Below are positions 8,270 through 16,200 of a stretch of DNA of 24,015 bases, piece by piece (the stretch's first letter is position 1; every line of letters begins with the position of its first letter). This stretch comes from Nemertoderma westbladi (taxonomy: Eukaryota > Xenacoelomorpha > Nemertodermatida > Nemertodermatidae). Location: positions 1-24,015 of the forward strand of contig JAUCBJ010006082.1 in the NCBI GenBank assembly GCA_032718475.1, given 5' to 3'. The notes under the pieces are model-generated. The model had not been told where the DNA came from and made no database searches. It was given only the letters and a program-made list of their open reading frames with translations. Position numbers and translations under genes: made by a program.

Positions 8270-8861
8270 AATTGGTTCATGTTTTATTATGTGAAGAGTG
8301 AAGACCCCAACACGTTAATCAGATAATCCCCTTTCATTATCCAGCCGTTTTAAAATACCCTTCCTGTTGTATGGAAAAATTAGAAGAGATGGTCAGATGG
8401 TGGTAGCCGTAGCATCAACTTGTAGTATTTCTTTCTGATAGGGCTCCCATAGGTGATAGGCTTAGACGAAATCGTAGCGTAGCTTGTACTGTAGTTAGCC
8501 TTAGCAGCAGCTGCAGTTGGCAAACCTGGCATTGCTACCAGTTTCCACCAAATATAATTTGGAATTAAATATTTGTTGGAGCATAATCCAATCTAGTCCT
8601 AAAGACTCTAAAGTCCTGGGTACATAAGGCTGTAAGGTTAGACATAACATGAATGTAAACTAAACAATATACTAAAAGTAAAGTACAAAGTACCTAGAAT
8701 GCTAGAATGTACCATTATATTCTAAGTACCGGTACAGTACGCCTGTACACTGAAGATACATACAGAGAGCTGCAAAGGTAACTTTCCATAACTTAATAGC
8801 TGTCTGGCTGTCTCTCATCTGTCATGCTTCATGTACCTTTAAGTTTGATTCTCAATGTCAC
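8270..8861. other. Non-coding DNA, nothing recognised
   Basis: About 0.6 kb without a supported gene, RNA or repeat. Scattered direct words occur (GCTAGAATG twice near 8698) but no structure extends beyond them. Confidence 0.4.
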
Positions 8862-9137
8862 GTCCAAAATTGGACTTAAAGTCCAATATTGGACTTTTGT
8901 AATAATTCAAAGCCTTATAAAATAAGTTCCCCCTGGTGAATTTCAGGTCCCCCTGTTCAAAACTCTTACTTTTTGATATACTTTCGATTAAAAAAATAAA
9001 ATCCCGCCCGATCCAATTACCCAAGGCCCTGGAACAATTGGCTGATTTGAAGTCCAATATTGGACACACAGAAGTCCAAATTTGGACTTGAACTGGAGTC
9101 GAAGTCCAATTTTGGACTCAAGTCCAATTTTTGACTT
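8862..9137. repeat. Cluster of GTCCAA-TTGGAC palindromes flanking a 155-bp core
   Basis: Six near-perfect palindromes of one type lie in two groups: 8862-8875, 8879-8896, then 9052-9065, 9072-9089, 9102-9118 and 9120-9137. An example is AAGTCCAATATTGGACTT. The central four bases vary (AAAT, ATAT, AATT, TTTT). Because each unit is its own complement, the two groups are also inverted repeats around the core 8897-9051. The layout resembles the other foldback elements here. The flanks share only TTCTCA (8849 and 9136), too short to call a target duplication. Confidence 0.7.
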
Positions 9138-9355
9138 CTCACCGACTGGTAGTAGGCCTACTTTTTTTCCCTAATGGTAGGGAAAAAGTTGTCCCCATAA
9201 TATCTGAATATTGTAACTTTTTGTTGGGCACAGTTTTTGCAAAGTCGGCAACACAGCAATCTGCAATAATATTGCCACATAATAATGTACCATGTAGAGC
9301 CATAATTTTGCATTGATTTTACTTTTTCTCCCGGTAAAAAAAGTAAAATAAAACA
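9138..9355. other. Non-coding spacer
   Basis: AT-rich DNA without a supported gene. A small inverted pair, TTTTACTTTTT with AAAAAGTAAAA (near 9318 and 9337), sits just before the next inverted-repeat element. Confidence 0.4.
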
Positions 9356-9640
9356 TTGGCACTTGTGTCAACAAGTGTCCTACTGTCCCAGCTCCTAAAT
9401 CTGCTAATCCTGAAATCACCTAAACTAAAGTCACTTTCACTAGCTGAGCTGATTAGTGCCCGGTTGCAGGGTTAGCAAAGAAGCAGGTTACAGAGGTGAG
9501 TTGAAAGTAACCAAAATCAATAAACAAGAGTTAGGAATGTTGATATCACCTGCACTAAAATTCAGGATTAGCTGGTGATTTCAGGATTAGCAGATTAGGA
9601 GGGCTGGAGGGTCACCTATTTGATTTGACACAAGTGCCAA
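9356..9640. mobile_element. 285-bp inverted-repeat element (MITE-like)
   Basis: The ends are perfect 16-bp inverted repeats, TTGGCACTTGTGTCAA and TTGACACAAGTGCCAA. The arms keep pairing inward: CTGCTAATCCTGAAATCACC near 9401 against GGTGATTTCAGGATTAGCAG near 9573. There is no open frame. No target duplication is clear at the flanks, so it is either an old MITE or a hairpin that arose in another way. Confidence 0.7.
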
Positions 9641-10207
9641 AATATTTTTGGTGGAATTTCTAAAATTCCATTGAATGTGTTGATCAAAATTTTTGATCGA
9701 AATTTGAGCAAAATCCATCCCTACACACTATTGCAATGCAACTTTAGTGCCTGCAAGGTGTACTCCAGAGATGAGATAAAGCCTCGAGAATAGGTTAGTG
9801 AAAAAGGTTATACTTTTTGCCCAAGTTATAAATGATTCTGGTTCCTCATAAGGTCAAATTAAAAGGATGTATGTATGTGTATAGTATAAACAAACAGTCA
9901 CTTAGATTTCTAAAACATTTCAGATGTCTTGATAAGAAAGAATAGGTGTTGTATGGAACATGCAGACATGGCAGCATGGGCACATGGGCGGGGCCGGGGC
10001 ATGGCCTTTGCTTCATAATTTTATATATATATGGCCAGGTCATGATTGCATTGGATGTCTGGCTGGGATATTAAAATAGTCTGCGAGGATGTTGCACATT
10101 GTTGTAATGGAGATCAGGTTTAGATCTTTACATATAAGTTTAAAGCACATTATCAAATTGAACTTTATAGGTCTGTAGGTAGTGGTTCCAACCTTCTCCA
10201 GTCGTAT
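9641..10207. other. Non-coding DNA, nothing recognised
   Basis: No gene or RNA is supported. Small palindromes occur (GGAATTTCTAAAATTCC near 9654; TGATCAAAATTTTTGATC near 9682). A TATATATATA run lies near 10021, with no transcript evidence beside it. Confidence 0.4.
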
Positions 10208-10216
10208 AGAATAAGC
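10208..10216. repeat. Target site duplication, left (AGAATAAgC)
   Basis: AGAATAAGC before the left terminus matches AGAATAAC after the right terminus (12554-12561) apart from one extra G, consistent with an 8-bp duplication plus a later insertion. Confidence 0.7.
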
Positions 10217-10366
10217 TAGGGTTCAACAGAAGGCACTTTATGGTGCCGAACCGAACCGAACCGAAGCAGGGCCAACTTCGGGCCGAACCGAACCGAATCC
10301 GAACCGAAGTTCAGAAAGTTAGCAAGTTATGGTCATAAATTCGTCTTTACATCACTATACTGGCTG

Positions 10367-10374
10367 ACTGGCAG
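10367..10374. repeat. 8-bp target duplication of foldback element B, left (ACTGGCAG)
   Basis: ACTGGCAG before the element is repeated exactly at 10845-10852 after it. In hAT-like copy 1 the same locus (near 3778-3800) reads through once, as CCTGGCAG, giving the empty site. Confidence 0.92.
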
Positions 10375-10844
10375 CGGTCCTACGAATTACCCCAAAATAC
10401 CCCAAAACACCCCAAAAGACCCCAAAATAGTATAAAACTACCCCAAAATACCCCAAAATAGTTTAGAATTACCCCAAAATACCCCAAAATAGTTTAGAAT
10501 TACCCCAAAATACTTTTTTTTCAGCCTTTGTTTTGGAAATTTAATTTACCCCAAAATATGGCAAAATGACGAATTACCCCAAAATAATGACGAATTACCC
10601 CAAAATAATTAAAAATTTTTTCTTCACTCTCGTTTATTGTTTTGGTTAAAAAAACTTGCCACTGTAACCTGCTCCTTTCCCTCGCTGTTAAAAAACATGG
10701 TTAGCTTATTTTGGGGTATTTTGGGGTAATTTTTTAGCCTTTTTGGGGTATTTTGGGGTAATATTTGACTATTTTGGGGTATTTTGGAGTATTTTGGGGT
10801 ATTTTGGGGTGTTTTGGGGTATTTTGGGGTAATTCGTAGGACCC
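10375..10844. mobile_element. Foldback element B (470 bp) nested in the hAT-like element
   Basis: The ends CGGTCCTACGAATTACCC and its near-complement enclose arms made of ACCCCAAAAT-type units (left, about 10388-10615) and ATTTTGGGGT units (right, about 10708-10834). The loop (about 10616-10707) contains the recurring cassette. The insertion is proven inside this window by a perfect 8-bp duplication and by the uninterrupted paralogous site in hAT-like copy 1. An 8-bp duplication fits the hAT superfamily. It has no open frame. Confidence 0.92.
10631..10681 (+). repeat. Recurring ~50-bp cassette in the loop of foldback element B
   Basis: Begins CGTTTATTGTTTTGGTTA and continues with CCACTGTAACCTGCTCCTTT. 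It is the closest relative of 8217-8269 and sits between the two arms of element B. Confidence 0.7.
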
Positions 10845-10852
10845 ACTGGCAG
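10845..10852. repeat. 8-bp target duplication of foldback element B, right (ACTGGCAG)
   Basis: Exact copy of 10367-10374, directly outside the right end of element B. Confidence 0.92.
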
Positions 10853-11313
10853 TGGCAGACTGGTACCTATTTGGTCTGCGGACTTAGCAAGAAAGCTATG
10901 ATTAATTAAAATAAGAAGTACTACAAAATAAAATGACAATATTTACATTACTGTACAGCATTACTAACCTAAACTGCTGTATACTTACTGCTACTGTACC
11001 ACATTTTCATCCGTAGTAAGCCGTACAGTAGTGACATCAAATTTAGAGAACCTCACTAAAAGTACAGGTAGTACTATTTATATGACAGTATGAGGTAGTA
11101 GGTATATTTCTGTATTTGGTATTATGTATCAAAGTTATGATTAATTAAAAAATAGGTACTACAAAGTAAAATGGCAATAGGCCTATTTAGCCTAACCTAA
11201 ACTACTGTATAATTAAGCTAATTTTGAAACTACCCAAGTAAACTGAAAACAATTAAAAAAATAATGCCATTTAAATGGAAGTTCAGTCCAAAATTAAGGG
11301 TGTAAACGTTAAG

Positions 11314-11825
11314 CAGACAGTGGTGCAGTGCAGGCAGTGGTGCAGACACCTGGTGCGGACAGTGGTGCAGACAGTGGTGCAGCGTGCAGACAGTGGTGCA
11401 GGCACTGGTGCAGACACTGGTGGAGACAGTGGTGGAGACAGTGGTGCAGACACAGGTGCAGACAGCAGACAGTGGTGCAGACAGTCAGACAGTGGTGCAG
11501 CGTGCAGACAGTGGTTCAGACACTGGTGCAGACACTGGTGCAGACAGTGGTGCAGACACTGGTGCAGACAGTGGTGCAGACACTGGTGCAGACAGTGGTG
11601 CAGACACTGGTGCAGACAGTGGTGCGGCAGACACTGGTGCAGACAGTGGTACAGACAGTGATGCAGACACTGGTGCAGACTGGTGCAGAAAGTGGTGCAG
11701 ACACTGGTGCAGACAGTGGTGCAGACACTGGTGCAGACAGTGATGCAGACAGTGGTGCAGACTGGTGCAGAAAGTGGTGCAGACACTGGTGCAGACAGTC
11801 AGACAGTGGTGCAGACAGTGCAGAC
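11314..11825 (+). repeat. 12-bp minisatellite arm, forward, in hAT-like copy 2
   Basis: Same CAGACAGTGGTG and CAGACACTGGTG units as 4249-4567 but longer (512 bp against 319 bp), with more irregular units. Repetitive open frames in several phases are a by-product of the 12-bp period. Confidence 0.9.
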
Positions 11826-11921
11826 TAACTACAGTAAGGTCTCAGGAATTGTTAGTCCGCGAGTATTCTTAGCCTGCGAGTATTCTTGGCCCTTGGGTAT
11901 TCTTAGCCTCCAAAACAATAA

Positions 11922-11977
11922 CGTTTATTGTTTTGGTTCCCCCAATACTCCTCTGAAACCTGCCACCTGCTCCTTTA
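11922..11977 (+). repeat. Recurring cassette, diverged copy, in the loop of hAT-like copy 2
   Basis: Begins CGTTTATTGTTTTGGTT like the others; the middle is altered, and it ends CCACCTGCTCCTTTAC. It is preceded by CCAAAACAATAA, which with the start of the cassette forms a short palindrome. Confidence 0.55.
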
Positions 11978-12020
11978 CTAAACTGCTCCTTTACTAACCT
12001 GCTCGCCCCTTTCAGCCTTT

Positions 12021-12336
12021 ACTGTCTGCACCAGTGTCTGCACCAGTATCTGCACCACTGTCTGCACCACTGGCTGCACCCTGCACCACTGTCTGCACCA
12101 CTGGCTGCACCACTGTCTACACCACCCAGCCACTGTCTGCACCACTGTCTGCACCAGGTGTCTGCACCACTGTCTGCAACACTGTCTGCACCACTGTCTG
12201 TATCAAAGCCTGCACAACTGTCTGCACCAGTGGCTGCACGACTGCACCACTGTCTGCACTAGGTGTCTGCACCACTGTCTGCATCACTGTCTGCACCACT
12301 GTCTGTACCTACTGTCTGCTCTGCACCAGTGTCTGC
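12021..12336 (-). repeat. 12-bp minisatellite arm, inverted, in hAT-like copy 2
   Basis: Complement of the forward arm (units CACCACTGTCTG), 316 bp against 174 bp in copy 1. The inverted flank GTCTGCTTAACGTTTGCAC follows, as in copy 1. Confidence 0.9.
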
Positions 12337-12553
12337 TTAACGTTTGCACCCCAAAATTAATTAGTACAACGATGGACAGATTGATTAGTCTTACTGTCTT
12401 CTGGTCTTAGCTCAATCAGTCAATGTAATACTTGGAATAATTAGCAAAGTTTGCTCCTGGCTTCTGCAGTATCAATTGCAGAAGCCGAACCGAACCGAAA
12501 TTGCCAAACTTCGGCCCGAACCGAACCGAAGCCGAAGCTTCTGTTGAGCCCTA

Positions 12554-12561
12554 AGAATAAC
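12554..12561. repeat. Target site duplication, right (AGAATAAC)
   Basis: Matches 10208-10216 apart from one inserted G in the left copy; lies directly after the terminal CCCTA. Confidence 0.75.
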
Positions 12562-12611
12562 TAACTAAAGAATCAAGTCCACTATTGTATAAACCATGTC
12601 AACCTTTGCGG

Positions 12612-12785
12612 CTTTAAGGTAAACACTAGAGACTTACAACCTTTAACTACAAAAAGTTTTTTGTTTGTTTTGTTTTGTGTTCCTTTATGGCCTTAGGGTC
12701 TGGAAGGTATTTTGGGCTTAATGTCCTGATTCTATATTTTTTTTTTGTAGTTAAAGGTTGTAAGTCTCTAGTGTTTACCTTAAAG
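12612..12785. repeat. Perfect 44-bp inverted repeat at the left edge of the satellite
   Basis: The left arm 12612-12655 (CTTTAAGGTAAACACTAGAG onward) is the exact complement of 12742-12785, which is part of the satellite unit. The 86-bp spacer is also satellite sequence. The left arm is the only inverted copy of this segment in the window, whereas the right arm recurs in every unit. It marks the junction of ordinary DNA and the array. Confidence 0.9.
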
Positions 12786-12891
12786 TTGATATATACACCC
12801 AACCCCCTGTTAGTCAGTATGTCGGTACATTCAATTATCACATATGAATATAGAGCAGAACTCCGGCATCACTGCATGTTGTTAAATCTTA

Positions 12892-12926
12892 TATAATTTT
12901 TGTACTGTGTGTTTGCTCTAGCAAAC
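12892..12926 (+). other. Sm-like word followed by a hairpin, in each satellite unit
   Basis: TATAATTTTTGTACTG is followed by GTTTGCTCTAGCAAAC, a 6-bp stem with a 4-base loop. AATTTTTG resembles an Sm protein site, and a stem-loop after it is the usual layout of the 3' end of spliceosomal-type RNAs. No splice-leader exon, branch motif or known snRNA domain was found upstream, so this is a weak signal. Confidence 0.25.
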
Positions 12927-13088
12927 TACCAGTTTTCCATTGGTAACATGTTTACTTACCGTAGGCCTATAGGGTTCCAATGTTCTGAGGTCTGAAGTCT
13001 GTTTGGGCTAAGTGGTAACTGAGTTGATGGTGCGATTAATTTAGGTCAATGGTGCAATATAGTTAGGCTTGGCTAATTCCCTGTCCAG

Positions 13089-13136
13089 CTGACGAGGTGT
13101 CGAGGATTAGCGCGTACTGGTCCTAGACGCCGAAAC
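13089..13136 (+). ncRNA. Hammerhead-ribozyme-like core, repeated in each satellite unit
   Basis: CTGACGA (13089-13095) is followed at once by a hairpin and then GAAAC (13132-13136). These are the two conserved core strands of a hammerhead ribozyme, with helix II between them. Helix II pairs GGTGTC with GACGCC (6 bp, one G-U), then has a G-A mismatch, then pairs AGGATTA with TGGTCCT (7 bp, two G-U), closing on the loop GCGCGTAC. The first pair is G-C, as in known hammerheads. Copies start at 13089, 13829, 14568, 15308, 16048, 16786, 17525, 18264, 19005, 19747, 20486, 21225, 21963, 22702 and 23444. Satellites of newts, schistosomes and cave crickets are known to carry hammerheads. The third strand (cleavage site) is not in a standard place, so self-cleavage is unproven. 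Confidence 0.6.
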
Positions 13137-13283
13137 GCAACCATATTTTTAACAAATTAATTATTTTTGTCTTAGTCCTAACTCTTTCACGGCGACAAAA
13201 ATGTCATATATTTTCTTATAGAATATAGGCTTAGCTTTTGTGCAGTTTAATACCGGTATCATTTAGTGTATGGCGGTTAGGTT

Positions 13284-13297
13284 TTAGGGTTAGGGTT
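13284..13297 (+). repeat. Telomere-like TTAGGGTTAGGGTT within the satellite unit
   Basis: Two TTAGGG repeats plus TT, preceded by GGTTAGGTT, occur once per unit. This is too short to be a telomere and is probably incidental or a degenerate interstitial motif. Confidence 0.5.
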
Positions 13298-16200
13298 GCG
13301 ATACATACTTGTATGTGGAGCATGTTATAATATATTTTGTTTGTGTTTTTTGTTTGTTTTGTTTTGTGTTCCTTGATGGCCTTAGGGTCTGGAGTTTTTT
13401 GTTTGTTTTGTTTTGTGTTCCTTTATGGCCTTAGGGTCTGGAAGGTATTTTGGGCTTAATGTCCTGATTCTATATTTTTTTTTTTTGTAGTTAAAGGTTG
13501 TAAGTCTCTAGTGTTTACCTTAAAGTTGATATATACACCCAACCCCCTGTTAGTCAGTATGTCGGTACATTCAATTATCACATATGAATATAGAGCAGAA
13601 CTCCGGCATCACTGCATGTTGTTAAATCTTATATAATTTTTGTACTGTGTGTTTGCTCTAGCAAACTACCAGTTTTCCATTGGTAACATGTTTACTTACC
13701 GTAGGCCTATAGGGTTCCAATGTTCTGAGGTCTGAAGTCTGTTTGGGCTAAGTGGTAACTGAGTTGATGGTGCGATTAATTTAGGTCAATGGTGCAATAT
13801 AGTTAGGCTTGGCTAATTCCCTGTCCAGCTGACGAGGTGTCGAGGATTAGCGCGTACTGGTCCTAGACGCCGAAACGCAACCATATTTTTAACAAATTAA
13901 TTATTTTTGTCTTAGTCCTAACTCTTTCACGGCGACAAAAATGTCATATATTTTCTTATAGAATATAGGCTTAGCTTTTGTGCAGTTTAATACCGGTATC
14001 ATTTAGTGTATGGCGGTTAGGTTTTAGGGTTAGGGTTGCGATACATACTTGTATGTGGAGCATGTTATAATATATTTTGTTTGTGTTTTTTGTTTGTTTT
14101 GTTTTGTGTTCCTTGATGGCCTTAGGGTCTGGAGTTTTTTGTTTGTTTTGTTTTGTGTTCCTTTATGGCCTTAGGGTCTGGAAGGTATTTTGGGCTTAAT
14201 GTCCTGATTCTATATTTTTTTTTTTGTAGTTAAAGGTTGTAAGTCTCTAGTGTTTACCTTAAAGTTGATATATACACCCAACCCCCTGTTAGTCAGTATG
14301 TCGGTACATTCAATTATCACATATGAATATAGAGCAGAACTCCGGCATCACTGCATGTTGTTAAATCTTATATAATTTTTGTACTGTGTGTTTGCTCTAG
14401 CAAACTACCAGTTTTCCATTGGTAACATGTTTACTTACCGTAGGCCTATAGGGTTCCAATGTTCTGAGGTCTGAAGTCTGTTTGGGCTAAGTGGTAACTG
14501 AGTTGATGGTGCGATTAATTTAGGTCAATGGTGCAATATAGTTAGGCTTGGCTAATTCCCTGTCCAGCTGACGAGGTGTCGAGGATTAGCGCGTACTGGT
14601 CCTAGACGCCGAAACGCAACCATATTTTTAACAAATTAATTATTTTTGTCTTAGTCCTAACTCTTTCACGGCGACAAAAATGTCATATATTTTCTTATAG
14701 AATATAGGCTTAGCTTTTGTGCAGTTTAATACCGGTATCATTTAGTGTATGGCGGTTAGGTTTTAGGGTTAGGGTTGCGATACATACTTGTATGTGGAGC
14801 ATGTTATAATATATTTTGTTTGTGTTTTTTGTTTGTTTTGTTTTGTGTTCCTTGATGGCCTTAGGGTCTGGAGTTTTTTGTTTGTTTTGTTTTGTGTTCC
14901 TTTATGGCCTTAGGGTCTGGAAGGTATTTTGGGCTTAATGTCCTGATTCTATATTTTTTTTTTTTGTAGTTAAAGGTTGTAAGTCTCTAGTGTTTACCTT
15001 AAAGTTGATATATACACCCAACCCCCTGTTAGTCAGTATGTCGGTACATTCAATTATCACATATGAATATAGAGCAGAACTCCGGCATCACTGCATGTTG
15101 TTAAATCTTATATAATTTTTGTACTGTGTGTTTGCTCTAGCAAGCTACCAGTTTTCCATTGGTAACATGTTTACTTACCGTAGGCCTATAGGGTTCCAAT
15201 GTTCTGAGGTCTGAAGTCTGTTTGGGCTAAGTGGTAACTGAGTTGATGGTGCGATTAATTTAGGTCAATGGTGCAATATAGTTAGGCTTGGCTAATTCCC
15301 TGTCCAGCTGACGAGGTGTCGAGGATTAGCGCGTACTGGTCCTAGACGCCGAAACGCAACCATATTTTTAACAAATTAATTATTTTTGTCTTAGTCCTAA
15401 CTCTTTCACGGCGACAAAAATGTCATATATTTTCTTATAGAATATAGGCTTAGCTTTTGTGCAGTTTAATACCGGTATCATTTAGTGTATGGCGGTTAGG
15501 TTTTAGGGTTAGGGTTGCGATACATACTTGTATGTGGAGCATGTTATAATATATTTTGTTTGTGTTTTTTGTTTGTTTTGTTTTGTGTTCCTTGATGGCC
15601 TTAGGGTCTGGAGTTTTTTGTTTGTTTTGTTTTGTGTTCCTTTATGGCCTTAGGGTCTGGAAGGTATTTTGGGCTTAATGTCCTGATTCTATATTTTTTT
15701 TTTTTGTAGTTAAAGGTTGTAAGTCTCTAGTGTTTACCTTAAAGTTGATATATACACCCAACCCCCTGTTAGTCAGTATGTCGGTACATTCAATTATCAC
15801 ATATGAATATAGAGCAGAACTCCGGCATCACTGCATGTTGTTAAATCTTATATAATTTTTGTACTGTGTGTTTGCTCTAGCAAACTACCAGTTTTCCATT
15901 GGTAACATGTTTACTTACCGTAGGCCTATAGGGTTCCAATGTTCTGAGGTCTGAAGTCTGTTTGGGCTAAGTGGTAACTGAGTTGATGGTGCGATTAATT
16001 TAGGTCAATGGTGCAATATAGTTAGGCTTGGCTAATTCCCTGTCCAGCTGACGAGGTGTCGAGGATTAGCGCGTACTGGTCCTAGACGCCGAAACGCAAC
16101 CATATTTTTAACAAATTAATTATTTTTGTCTTAGTCCTAACTCTTTCACGGCGACAAAAATGTCATATATTTTCTTATAGAATATAGGCTTAGCTTTTGT

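Larger units (their letters stand above)
10217..12553. mobile_element. Non-autonomous hAT-like element, copy 2 (2337 bp, with nested insertion)
   Basis: Same termini as copy 1 (TAGGGTTCAACAGAAG and its near-complement), the same CCGAA-rich subterminal regions and the same internal direct repeats. It carries an extra 478 bp from a nested foldback element plus its duplication at 10375-10852, and its minisatellite arms are longer than in copy 1. Its central spacer (11826-12020) is different and holds a copy of the recurring cassette. Without the nested insertion it would be 1859 bp. No transposase gene is present. Confidence 0.85.

Noticed and set aside
8839-9069. Open frame on the minus strand over the palindrome cluster
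   Set aside because: Its repeats come from the palindromic units; no independent coding signal.
9846-10043. 65-codon minus-strand open frame near a TATATATATA run
   Set aside because: No recognised motif, low-complexity surroundings and no splice or start support.
11275-12360. Long repetitive open frames on both strands, up to 167 codons
   Set aside because: Same minisatellite as 4249-4567; frame-rich by composition.
12647-12896. Open frames of 64-74 residues on both strands of the satellite unit (also at 16341, 18557, 21518 and 23737)
   Set aside because: They appear only in units whose T-tract is 10 or 13; other units, otherwise identical, are frameshifted. That is the behaviour of non-coding sequence.
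13081-13150. tRNA or 5S rRNA gene in the satellite unit
   Set aside because: No A-box and B-box pair at suitable spacing, and no 5S core sequence was found.
13136-13300. Helix III of the ribozyme formed by CGCAACC (13136-13142) with GGTTGCG (13294-13300)
   Set aside because: The pairing is perfect over 7 bp, but the base after GGTTGCG is A where the hammerhead needs U, and no helix I partner for CCAG follows it.
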